Assembly (NCBI RefSeq): GCF_025847275.1
Contig: NZ_JAOZEV010000001.1
Span: forward strand, 434,001-498,000
Direction of reading: 5' to 3'
Length of the DNA: 64,000 nucleotides
Source: Flavobacterium frigoritolerans
GTDB lineage: Bacteria > Bacteroidota > Bacteroidia > Flavobacteriales > Flavobacteriaceae
The notes beneath the pieces were generated by a model. That model did no database searches and had not been told where the DNA came from. It saw only the letters and a list, made by a program, of their open reading frames with translations. The translations under genes were made by a program, and so were the position numbers. Below are positions 55,453-63,139 of this stretch, in pieces; position 1 is the first letter of the stretch, and the number at the start of each line of letters is the position of its first letter.

Positions 55453-56349
55453 TTACTTTTTATTCCTAGGATGCGCATCAGCATACACTTTTTTAAGAGC
55501 CGCTAAACTACTATGCGTATATACCTGCGTAGATGCCAAACTTGAATGTCCCAATAATTCCTTTACTGAATTTAAATCAGCCCCGTTATTCAATAAATGA
55601 GTCGCAAATGTATGTCGGAGGACATGAGGACTTTTTTTTACCTTTTCGGAGACTTTACTAAAGTATGAATTTATTAATCGATACACAAAGGTTTCATTTA
55701 ATTTTAACCCTTTTTTAGTAATAAAAAAATATTCCTTATCAACTATATTCTCAATACTTTCACGCTCTTTTATATACAATAAAAACTGCTCAGCGATAAC
55801 TGGCAAAACAGGAATAATACGCTCTTTATTACGCTTTCCTAACACTTTAATCATACTAGCGGACGAATCAACATTAACCCGAAGCAAACCTATCAACTCC
55901 GCCCTTCGAATACCTGTCGCATAAAACAAATCAATTATCAACCTATTCCTAACCCCTTCAAACCCCTCAGAATCCCTCATTTGATTCACCAAATCCATCA
56001 ATTCCTTTTCAGAAAACGGAACCTGCACTACCTTAGGAGTTTTTAATGCTTTATGTTTTTGCATCGGACTAACTCCTATCTGCTTAGTCTTTAACAAAAA
56101 TCTATAAAATGCTTTTAGAGACGCCATTTTACGATTAACAGAAACATTAGAGACATTAGCATCTACAAGCGAAACCACCCATGACCTAATTTGACTATAA
56201 TTCACCTGATCAATATTTTCCTGATCGAAATGCAATTTATTAAATGACTCAAAAGAAACTACGTCATTCATATAAGCATCCAGAGTATGCGAAGAATACT
56301 TTTTCTCCATCTGAAGATATTCCTGGAATGCTTGTTTATTTGTTTTCAC
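55453..56349 (-). CDS. Tyrosine recombinase XerC/XerD type
   Basis: A 298-residue recombinase with an N-terminal SAM-like core-binding domain (FQEYLQMEKKYSSHTLDAY) and a full catalytic set: R148 in TGIRRAEL, K172 in LGKRNKE, H242 and R245 in PHVLRHTFATH, H268 in LGHSS and nucleophile Y277 in QVYTH. It resolves chromosome dimers at dif with FtsK. Which of XerC or XerD it is cannot be settled without the second copy. Its position before hpf and tuf is the usual one, so it is housekeeping and not a mobile integrase. Confidence 0.92.
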   Translation of the reverse strand: MKTNKQAFQEYLQMEKKYSSHTLDAYMNDVVSFESFNKLHFDQENIDQVNYSQIRSWVVSLVDANVSNVSVNRKMASLKAFYRFLLKTKQIGVSPMQKHKALKTPKVVQVPFSEKELMDLVNQMRDSEGFEGVRNRLIIDLFYATGIRRAELIGLLRVNVDSSASMIKVLGKRNKERIIPVLPVIAEQFLLYIKERESIENIVDKEYFFITKKGLKLNETFVYRLINSYFSKVSEKVKKSPHVLRHTFATHLLNNGADLNSVKELLGHSSLASTQVYTHSSLAALKKVYADAHPRNKK

Positions 56350-56443
56350 TCTTACCCTCTATTTATTTCTCTAAAGAATACCACACCATCACCCCTTTTC
56401 AAATTCTAAATCCAGAATTGCTTTGATTCTATAAAATAAAAAA

Positions 56444-56486
56444 ACCGTTAGCATCAAAGTTATAAAATTTTGATGACTAACGGCAT
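56444..56486 (-). terminator. Terminator of rpsU
   Basis: CCGTTAG-CATCAAA (56445-56458) pairs with TTTGATG-CTAACGG (56469-56483) with one bulged A. A/T runs flank it. Confidence 0.9.
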
Positions 56487-56507
56487 TTATTTGAATATAG
56501 ATTTTAT

Positions 56508-56702
56508 CTAACTCTCCAAGTTGTCTTTCATGTTTTGAATGTAAGCAGCTTTTTGAATTTTGATTCTATTTTTTACAGATGGCTTAATAAAAGCAGTACG
56601 TGCTCTTAACTGACGAACAGTTCCTGTTTTATCAAATTTTCTTTTATAGCGCTTTAATGCTCTATCGATATTTTCTCCGTCTTTAATTGGTATAATTAAC
56701 AT
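56508..56702 (-). CDS. rpsU: Small ribosomal subunit protein bS21
   Basis: A 64-residue basic protein (LIIPIKDGENIDRALKRYKR, FDKTGTVRQLRARTAF). It binds the 16S 3' region. In Flavobacterium it helps hide the anti-Shine-Dalgarno. The start at 56702 is fixed by a strong Shine-Dalgarno (56711-56721) and by the family N-terminus. A longer upstream frame would read through that site. A TACTTTTG promoter and a terminator make it a one-gene unit. Confidence 0.97.
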   Translation of the reverse strand: MLIIPIKDGENIDRALKRYKRKFDKTGTVRQLRARTAFIKPSVKNRIKIQKAAYIQNMKDNLES

Positions 56703-56710
56703 AATATTGA

Positions 56711-56721
56711 CACCCCCTTTC
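56711..56721 (-). promoter_or_regulatory. Extended Shine-Dalgarno of rpsU
   Basis: GAAAGGGGGTG on the minus strand can pair along all 11 nt with the 16S anti-SD CACCUCCUUUC (one G-U), ending 8 nt before ATG. I see no comparable site before most other genes in the window. It fits the bS21 autoregulation described in Flavobacterium johnsoniae. Confidence 0.8.
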
Positions 56722-56731
56722 GTTAAGTGTG

Positions 56732-56739
56732 CAAAAGTA
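56732..56739 (-). promoter_or_regulatory. -7 element of rpsU
   Basis: TACTTTTG on the minus strand, 30 nt before the ATG. The transcript would start just upstream of the Shine-Dalgarno. Confidence 0.65.
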
Positions 56740-56860
56740 AACATTTATTCTAATTACACACTATAAACTATCCATTATTTTTTTATTCCACTTATCATGG
56801 GGATGCAAAATGTGAGATCTTAAATCATTTTCACTAATCAATACTCGCCTTAACAACATT

Positions 56861-56940
56861 TAGGGTTGCGTGAGAGATTGAAGCGAAAATCCTTTTTGTT
56901 CTTTCTTTAAGAATAAAAAGATTGTAGCGGAAAGCTCGAC
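56861..56940 (+). repeat. Dispersed intergenic hairpin element, copy C
   Basis: Core AAGCGAAAATCCTTTTTG to AAAAAGATTGTAGCGGAAAG. ATC(C)TTTTTGTTCTT pairs with AAGAATAAAAAGAT with the same bulged C as copies A and B. Outer GGT..GAG can pair with CTCGACC. It is most diverged in its left flank. Confidence 0.55.
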
Positions 56941-56995
56941 CACAAAAAAAAAGAAGCCAATCAACACAAACTGAATGGCTTCTTTTTTTTTTGTG
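56941..56995 (-). terminator. Terminator of the acyl-CoA dehydrogenase gene
   Basis: CACAAAAAAAAAGAAGCCA and its complement (TGGCTTC, a T run, then GTG) form a long stem with a 16-nt loop, about 20 nt past the stop. Confidence 0.92.
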
Positions 56996-57015
56996 GGCAC
57001 GCCCATATTATATAA

Positions 57016-58158
57016 CTAATCTCTTAAAATGTTTCTTGAAATAACTACTTTCTGAATTTCGGTAGTTCCTTCTCCTATAGTACACAACTTAGAATCTCGG
57101 TAGAATTTCTCTACTGGAAAATCTTTTGTATATCCGTATCCTCCATGAATTTGAACCGCTTCATTTGCTACTTTTACACACACCTCTGAAGCATACATTT
57201 TAGCCATTGCCCCCATCGTGGTTACTGGCTTATGTTGTTGTTTTAAAAATGCTGCTTTATGCAATAACAATTCCGAAGCCTCGATTTCTGTTGCCATATC
57301 TGCCAACTTGAACGAAATTCCTTGAAAACTACTAATTGGCTGCCCGAATTGATATCTTTCTTTTGAGTATTTTAATGCCGCTTCATAAGCCCCTTTAGCA
57401 ATACCAAGCGATAGAGCACCTATTGAGATTCGGCCTCCGTCTAATATTTTCATAGATTGTATAAAACCCTCTCCTACATTCCCTAAACGATTTGCATCAG
57501 GAATTCGGCAGTTATCAAAAACCAATTCAGCTGTTTCGCTCGCACGCATTCCTAATTTATTCTCTTTTTTTCCTGATGTAAATCCTGGCATTCCTTTTTC
57601 AAATACAAAAGCTGTCATCCCTCGCGAGTCTCCTTTTTCTCCTGTGCGTACAATCACCACAGCAACATCACCAGATTTAGCATGCGTAATGAAATTCTTC
57701 GCTCCATTTACGATCCAATGGTCTCCATCTTTTACTGCTGTTGTATTCATTCCACCTGCATCAGATCCGGTATTATGCTCCGTCAAACCCCATGCTCCTA
57801 TATGCTCTGCAGTTGCTAATTTAGGAAGCCATTTCTTCTTTTGTTCTTCACTACCAAAAGTCAAAATATGATTTGTACATAATGAATTATGAGCCGCAAC
57901 TGACAATCCAATCGAAGGATCAACTTTTGAAATTTCCTCAATGATGGTTATATATTCATGATAACCTAGTCCTGATCCTCCATATTCTTCTGGAACCAAA
58001 ACTCCCATAAATCCCATTGCCCCTAATTCTTTGAACAGTGGAATTGGAAATGTTTGTGCCTCATCCCACTCCATTATATATGGGCGGATATTTTTTTCAG
58101 CAAATTCTTTTATGGACTGGGCAATCATTGATTGCGTTTCGTTATAATCAAAATTCAT
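57016..58158 (-). CDS. Acyl-CoA dehydrogenase
   Basis: A 380-residue FAD enzyme introducing the alpha-beta double bond into acyl-CoA. Motifs: GAWGLTEHNTGSDAGGMNT (FAD site), GRISIGALSLGIAKGAYEAA, and the C-terminal QIHGGYGYTKDFPVEKFYRD followed by IGEGTTEIQ. The position of its catalytic Glu is of the short-chain (butyryl-CoA) group. The ATG at 58158 is chosen; an upstream frame start would overlap the preceding gene. It is 10 nt from the HhH gene, probably one transcript. Confidence 0.94.
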   Translation of the reverse strand: MNFDYNETQSMIAQSIKEFAEKNIRPYIMEWDEAQTFPIPLFKELGAMGFMGVLVPEEYGGSGLGYHEYITIIEEISKVDPSIGLSVAAHNSLCTNHILTFGSEEQKKKWLPKLATAEHIGAWGLTEHNTGSDAGGMNTTAVKDGDHWIVNGAKNFITHAKSGDVAVVIVRTGEKGDSRGMTAFVFEKGMPGFTSGKKENKLGMRASETAELVFDNCRIPDANRLGNVGEGFIQSMKILDGGRISIGALSLGIAKGAYEAALKYSKERYQFGQPISSFQGISFKLADMATEIEASELLLHKAAFLKQQHKPVTTMGAMAKMYASEVCVKVANEAVQIHGGYGYTKDFPVEKFYRDSKLCTIGEGTTEIQKVVISRNILRD

Positions 58159-58168
58159 TAGTATATTT

Positions 58169-59056
58169 TTAGAACTCCAAATATAAACCAATTATTTTTG
58201 CTTTTTCAACAGGAAAGCCCTTAATTTTTATCAAATCCTCAATATTATTTATATTTCCGTTCATACTTCGATAGGTGACGATTTGTTTTGCCAATGTATA
58301 TCGAAAATAAGGAAAGCTTGAAAGCTCTTTTAAAGAAGCATCATTTATTGCTATTTTTTTTAAAGAAGTTGGCTCTGATATTTTAAAATGATTACTTAAA
58401 TTAAAAATAACTTCAGGCGAAAGTCCCCAAACGTCTTTAAGTTGCTCCATCGAAACAAAATACCCTAAACCTTCTTTCTGTTTTAAAATTCGTAAAGAAA
58501 GAGCCTCTCCTATTCCCGAAACTTTAATTAAATCTTCTTGGGTAGCCTGATTGAGATCTATTAATATCTTTTTCTCTTTTTTAATGAATATCTTCTGATT
58601 TGGATAATTCCTATATTCCTTTATCTCTTTCTTATTAGCTATCCAATCAGGAAATTTAAAATACGGAATCATACTATCTAACAAAGAGTCTGAAATTTTT
58701 GTTACTTCCTGAAACTCTTTGGGAGAGTTAACATATTTATTCTCTTTTCTAAAAACTAACAGTCGGTCAATTTGCTCTACTGTCATACCTAGTTTATACC
58801 CTTTATAATCTGTAATAAAATTAGGATTGAATAAATATTTTTTTTCTTCTTTATTCTCATTATTATTTTTAATTGAATCTATTTCTCTCTGCAAAGACAT
58901 CCATTTTTCTTTGTCTGGAAAAAATTGTGATGGTGAACTAAAATCAACAAAAAAATAAACCAACTGTAAAACAATAATTATTGCAAAAAGCAAAATAATA
59001 CCAATTCTTTGTTCTCTACTAAATTTAAAGTAAAGAGCTATTTTTCTAAAATCCAT
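58169..59056 (-). CDS. ComEA-like helix-hairpin-helix protein
   Basis: A 295-residue protein with one N-terminal membrane helix (IGIILLFAIIIVLQLVYFFV) and three helix-hairpin-helix modules: about 95-140 (GYKLGMTVEQIDRLLVFRKE), about 175-220 (DLIKVSGIGEALSLRILKQK) and about 235-295 (LSSFPYFRYTLAKQIVTYRS; LIKIKGFPVEKAKIIGLYL). HhH domains bind DNA backbone; ComEA is the DNA uptake receptor in naturally competent bacteria. Membrane topology fits periplasmic DNA binding, but competence is not shown. Confidence 0.82.
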   Translation of the reverse strand: MDFRKIALYFKFSREQRIGIILLFAIIIVLQLVYFFVDFSSPSQFFPDKEKWMSLQREIDSIKNNNENKEEKKYLFNPNFITDYKGYKLGMTVEQIDRLLVFRKENKYVNSPKEFQEVTKISDSLLDSMIPYFKFPDWIANKKEIKEYRNYPNQKIFIKKEKKILIDLNQATQEDLIKVSGIGEALSLRILKQKEGLGYFVSMEQLKDVWGLSPEVIFNLSNHFKISEPTSLKKIAINDASLKELSSFPYFRYTLAKQIVTYRSMNGNINNIEDLIKIKGFPVEKAKIIGLYLEF

Positions 59057-59250
59057 TTTTGACAAAATTTAATTTGGAGTTGTAAATTAAACCAAAAAAA
59101 TATAAATTTAACAAGATTTTATTTAAAATTATCGATATAAACAAGCAATATAATCCAGTAAAAAAGTAAGGCAAACCAATAATTCTTCATAAAATTAATT
59201 ATTTTACAACTTAAAATGCACTAATTGTTTTTATTTTTTATAAAAAAGAA

Positions 59251-59258
59251 TACATTTG
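59251..59258 (+). promoter_or_regulatory. Promoter of the APC transporter gene
   Basis: TACATTTG with TTG (59225-59227) 23 nt upstream, 30 nt before the ATG; a full -33/-7 pattern. Confidence 0.65.
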
Positions 59259-59288
59259 GAGCTTAATAACAATTAACCAAAATAAAAT

Positions 59289-60740
59289 ATGTCAATTTGG
59301 AAAACTAAACCACTATCGGTATTGCTTGATGAAGCTTCCGAATCTGAAAGAGGCTTAAAAAGAACTTTATCTTCCCGCTCTTTAGTAGCTCTAGGAGTAG
59401 GTGCAATTATTGGAGCCGGATTATTTTCATTAACTGGAATTGCTGCTGCTGAGCATGCTGGACCAGCAGTTACATTGTCCTTTATTCTAGCAGCTATTGG
59501 GTGTGCTTTTGCAGGTCTTTGCTATGCAGAGTTTGCCTCAATGATACCTGTTGCTGGTAGTGCTTATACATACTCCTATGCAACAATGGGTGAATTTATG
59601 GCTTGGATAATTGGATGGGATTTAGTTTTAGAATATGCATTAGGTGCCGCAACAGTTGGTGTAAGTTGGTCTCGTTATTTACTCGAATTACTTAATAAAT
59701 ACAATATTCACCTGCCTCATAATTTAATTTGTTCTCCCTGGGAGACGTTAAAATTAAGTGATGGAACTGTTATTGAAGGAGGTATTATCAATCTTCCTGC
59801 TATTATCATCGTTTCATTACTTTCTTTATTATTAATAAGAGGCACTAGAGAATCCGCATCTATAAATAACTTTTTAGTTGTTCTAAAGGTTGCTGTTGTA
59901 ATTGTTTTCATCGTATTAGGATGGGGCTTTATTGACACTGCAAACTACACTCCATATATCCCTAAAAACACAGGCGTTTTTGGTGAATTTGGCTGGTCTG
60001 GAATTGCTGCTGGAGCTGGAACTGTATTTTTTGCCTTCATTGGTTTTGATGCTGTTTCTACTGCTGCACAGGAAGCAAAAAATCCACAAAAAGGAATGCC
60101 TATTGGTATTTTAGGCTCTTTGGTAATCTGCACTATATTATACGTTTTATTCGCTCACGTAATGACTGGTCTTGTACCTTATTATGAATTTGCTGGTGAC
60201 GCAAAACCTGCTGCAACAGCCTTTGCAAAAACAGGGTATACATTTTTACAAACTGGTTTAATCATTGCAATTCTTGCTGGTTATACATCAGTAATGCTAG
60301 TAATGCTAATGGGACAAAGCCGTGTCTTTTATACCATGAGTAAAGATGGGTTATTACCTAAATTCTTCAGTGAAATTCATTCAAAATTTCGTACTCCTTG
60401 GAAAACTAATATTTTCTTTTTGGTATTTGTGAGTCTATTTGCTGGATTTGTTCCTGTAAGTGATTTAGGTCATATGGTTAGCATTGGTACCTTATTAGCG
60501 TTTGTATTAGTATGCATCGGTGTTATGGTAATGCGTAAAAAAATGCCAGATGCCCCAAGATCTTTCAGAACTCCATTAGTACCTTTTGTTCCTATTGCTG
60601 GAATTATAATTTGTCTTGCATTAATGTACTCTCTACCAAACGAAAGCTGGGTAAGATTGGTAATTTGGATGGGACTTGGTGTTGTTATTTACTTTACTTA
60701 TGGTAAGAAAAACAGCAAATTAAACAATCCTAAAAAATAA
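59289..60740 (+). CDS. APC-family amino acid transporter (cationic amino acid type)
   Basis: A 483-residue permease with about 12 or more helices. TM1 is ALGVGAIIGAGLFSLTGIAA, then MIPVAGSAYTYSYATMGEFM and FFAFIGFDAVSTAAQEAKNP, the last being typical of the CAT/YfnA subgroup (basic and other amino acids). It has a promoter and a terminator and is monocistronic. The substrate is inferred only at family level. Confidence 0.9.
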   Translation: MSIWKTKPLSVLLDEASESERGLKRTLSSRSLVALGVGAIIGAGLFSLTGIAAAEHAGPAVTLSFILAAIGCAFAGLCYAEFASMIPVAGSAYTYSYATMGEFMAWIIGWDLVLEYALGAATVGVSWSRYLLELLNKYNIHLPHNLICSPWETLKLSDGTVIEGGIINLPAIIIVSLLSLLLIRGTRESASINNFLVVLKVAVVIVFIVLGWGFIDTANYTPYIPKNTGVFGEFGWSGIAAGAGTVFFAFIGFDAVSTAAQEAKNPQKGMPIGILGSLVICTILYVLFAHVMTGLVPYYEFAGDAKPAATAFAKTGYTFLQTGLIIAILAGYTSVMLVMLMGQSRVFYTMSKDGLLPKFFSEIHSKFRTPWKTNIFFLVFVSLFAGFVPVSDLGHMVSIGTLLAFVLVCIGVMVMRKKMPDAPRSFRTPLVPFVPIAGIIICLALMYSLPNESWVRLVIWMGLGVVIYFTYGKKNSKLNNPKK

Positions 60741-60753
60741 TCTATAACAATAT

Positions 60754-60802
60754 AAAAAAAGGGATTATAAAAGTAGTTAATACTTTATAATCCCTTTTTT
60801 TA
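60754..60802. terminator. Bidirectional terminator between the APC and PspC genes
   Basis: AAAAAAAGGGATTATAAA and its complement around a short loop, A/T runs on both sides. Confidence 0.92.
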
Positions 60803-60817
60803 TATAGAATAAATGAG

Positions 60818-61045
60818 TTACAAATCAAAAACGGAAGTCCTTTTAGCACGAACTAAATCCTTTAATCGGATCCAGAATGCCAAAGTTAAATATACCCCAA
60901 ACCAAAGTCCAGCAGTAACAAAAGATATATATATAAAAAATAAACGGACACTTGTAACTCTCATTCCTAACCTGTCGGCTAATCTGGAAGAAACATGAAA
61001 ACCGTATTTTTCAAAAAAGAACTTAAGTTTAATAATTGCTGACAT
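60818..61045 (-). CDS. PspC-domain membrane protein
   Basis: A 75-residue protein with the PspC pattern: KYGFHVSSRLADRLGMRVTS, then a membrane helix (VRLFFIYISFVTAGLWFGVY) and a basic tail. The start at 61045 (MSAIIKLKFFF) is chosen over one 23 codons upstream that gives an unrelated hydrophobic stretch. PspC relates to envelope stress; no pspA or pspB is near. Confidence 0.85.
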   Translation of the reverse strand: MSAIIKLKFFFEKYGFHVSSRLADRLGMRVTSVRLFFIYISFVTAGLWFGVYLTLAFWIRLKDLVRAKRTSVFDL

Positions 61046-61209
61046 ACTTTTAAGATGATAGATGTTATGCAAAAATACAAAATTAACTAAGTAAGTCAAT
61101 AGAATTAGTAACAACTAAAAATCAACATATTTCTCTTTGCTATCTAATCTTGATAGCTTTGGGATAAAATAAAAAGCTATATTTAGATATAACTTAATTG
61201 CCCAACTTT

Positions 61210-61241
61210 CTATTTCTCTATTTCTCTATTCCTCTATTAAC
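61210..61241 (+). repeat. 8-bp tandem repeats at the DUF2851 stop
   Basis: CTATTTCT twice, then CTATTCCT and CTATTAAC. The last unit contains the DUF2851 stop codon on the minus strand. Confidence 0.75.
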
Positions 61242-62505
61242 TCTTTAGCAGTTCCATTCCAACAACACAATCAAGACATCTATTCTTATTACAATATTCA
61301 TTCTTCAGCTGTAATAAAGATTGCGTCTCTAATGCATTTTTTGGATTAATTTTAAACATCTTAAACTTATCTATAATGGAGTTTTTTTCTGGTTTAATTT
61401 GATTTAAAAGTATAATTAGATCCTCAGAAATAGACTCTCCTTGCTTTTTAGCGTAAGCAAACTTTATTGGAATAATTGTATTTATGATAAGTAAATCAAC
61501 AAAGGAACGGACTGTTTTCTTAGATTTCAAAGGACTTTCTTTATCAAACTGATAGTGATTTTGCCAATATGGAGCTGCCGAAACCAATAGCAAATCATAA
61601 ATTTCCTGAGCTGTATTTAAATTAATAAGCTTCGAAAATAAATTTTGATATTTGTGGTATAAATTAGCCAATTGAGAAAGCCGAATTGTCGGGAAATTAT
61701 CTGGCCGATGTTTAAAAAACTGTACTTGTTCCACATATACTCTCTCTAATTGATATTTATGCAAAAGATAAAAATACCTAATTTTCAAATCTTTATAATA
61801 ATTATCCTCTTTATCTGCATCCAGTAATCCTGCATTTCCAAAAAGCAACGCTTCTAAATTCTCAACTTCAAAACTTTCTTTTCTTATTATACTAAACGGA
61901 ATTGATTGTGCCAGTTTTAAAAAAGAATCTCCATTAGTATTTAATCCAAAGTTTTTTGCCAAAAGGCAAAACAAGATCGCCTCCCAATCGTTATTTGTTA
62001 GTTTTAACAAATCATAAATAGGTTTCGATTTACGCTCTAATCGCTCAAAGAAGAGTCGTTCTTGCCAATTTATAAATAAAAACGCACCAATATCTTTAAT
62101 TTCTTTTTCGCAAAAAATCCAAGACTTAGGGGTGAGTAAGGTTTTATAATTTTTAATAATCTCTTCTGAAACATAATTTTTTAAAATCAAAACAGGTATC
62201 TCTGAATTATTTTGTCTGAAAATTTCACTATCATGCTCCCAAACAACATGCAAAATTACACTCTCATAAGCTTTATCATTTTCGTGATGATGCAAATACC
62301 AGTCAGAAGATTTTAAATGAATCTCAATGTTACCTGCCCATTTTTGATTTTCAATTATTATTTGAGCATTAAAAAAATCTGGTCCAGCCAATTCCAGGTA
62401 CTGACCTACATTTATAATTATAAGCTCCTCATTATTAAACGTTCTTAAATTTAAAGTGTTGAACTTTTTATATTTCCATAGGTAATGCAGAAAATTTTCT
62501 TTCAT
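61237..62505 (-). CDS. DUF2851 family protein
   Basis: A 422-residue cytoplasmic protein widely conserved in Bacteroidota. It has N-terminal LHYLWKYKKFNTLNLRTFNN, AGPDFFNAQIIIENQKWAGN, IHLKSSDWYLHHHENDKAYE, and a C-terminal Cys cluster (CNKNRCLDCVVG) that could bind metal. The middle part resembles endonuclease-like folds only by the charged D/E-K spacing, so I do not assign a function. The last bases overlap an 8-bp tandem repeat. Confidence 0.85.
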   Translation of the reverse strand: MKENFLHYLWKYKKFNTLNLRTFNNEELIIINVGQYLELAGPDFFNAQIIIENQKWAGNIEIHLKSSDWYLHHHENDKAYESVILHVVWEHDSEIFRQNNSEIPVLILKNYVSEEIIKNYKTLLTPKSWIFCEKEIKDIGAFLFINWQERLFFERLERKSKPIYDLLKLTNNDWEAILFCLLAKNFGLNTNGDSFLKLAQSIPFSIIRKESFEVENLEALLFGNAGLLDADKEDNYYKDLKIRYFYLLHKYQLERVYVEQVQFFKHRPDNFPTIRLSQLANLYHKYQNLFSKLINLNTAQEIYDLLLVSAAPYWQNHYQFDKESPLKSKKTVRSFVDLLIINTIIPIKFAYAKKQGESISEDLIILLNQIKPEKNSIIDKFKMFKINPKNALETQSLLQLKNEYCNKNRCLDCVVGMELLKS

Positions 62506-62565
62506 TATTTAGTCATTTAAAATGATCGACCAAAGTAATTCAAAAAAATTAAAAATGAAAGAAAA

Positions 62566-63048
62566 TTACCTCAATAAATATAACTTAGCACATGCTCGAG
62601 CATCTGATAATGCTTCGTGATGATTGAGCTGAATTTGCATTTCGCGACAGCAATCACTCAACTTTGTTGGTTTTAGTCCTCTCGCTTTATATATCTTAAC
62701 CGTACATTCCCAACGTGAAGCAATATTTAAATCATCATAATTTAAACCATACAATGCCATAGATTTCATCAAGACATTACGATCAAAACTTTCATTGTGA
62801 GCAACAACAGTTCTATTTTCTAGACGTTTTTTTATCTCTGGATATACTTGAGCAAAGGTTTTTGCATTTATCGTATCACGAGGATAAATACCATGTACTC
62901 TAATTGTAAATGGTGAGTATTCATTATTAGGTGGCTTGATTAGAGTAACAAATTCATCTACAATTACCCCATTCTCTACCGTAACAATACCTACTGAACA
63001 AGGATGGTGTCCTATAGCAGTTTCAAAATCTATAGCAGTAAAAGTCAT
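62566..63048 (-). CDS. 3'-5' exonuclease, DnaQ/DEDD type
   Basis: A 160-residue single-domain DEDDh exonuclease: Exo I TAIDFETAIG (D8, E10), Exo II VVAHNESFDRNVL and Exo III HHEALSDARACAKLY with the catalytic His and Asp. It is too short for a DNA polymerase III epsilon chain with an alpha-binding tail, so it may be a proofreading-like or RNase T-type enzyme acting alone. It lies between DUF2851 and a CBS gene on the same strand. Confidence 0.9.
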   Translation of the reverse strand: MTFTAIDFETAIGHHPCSVGIVTVENGVIVDEFVTLIKPPNNEYSPFTIRVHGIYPRDTINAKTFAQVYPEIKKRLENRTVVAHNESFDRNVLMKSMALYGLNYDDLNIASRWECTVKIYKARGLKPTKLSDCCREMQIQLNHHEALSDARACAKLYLLR

Positions 63049-63076
63049 ATTTTAATATTTTTTATAAGCTAAAAAT

Positions 63077-63114
63077 GCCACAAATTCAACGAAAATTATC
63101 GTTAGATTTGTGGC
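63077..63114 (-). terminator. Terminator of the cystathionine beta-synthase-like gene
   Basis: GCCACAAAT (63077-63085) and ATTTGTGGC (63106-63114), with inner CAACGA/TCGTT pairing. On the minus strand ATTTTTAGC follows. Confidence 0.88.
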
Positions 63115-63139
63115 TATTTAAATTGTATGAACTGTTGTT

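Larger units (their letters stand above)
56703..57015. other. rpsU-acyl-CoA dehydrogenase spacer
   Basis: 313 bp holding the rpsU Shine-Dalgarno and promoter, hairpin element copy C and the terminator of the acyl-CoA dehydrogenase gene. No further gene is seen. Confidence 0.7.

Noticed and set aside
55453..56349. Tyrosine recombinase as a sign of an integrated element
   Set aside because: It has XerC/D length and all catalytic residues, sits next to hpf and tuf in a housekeeping context, and has no attachment-site repeats or cargo around it.
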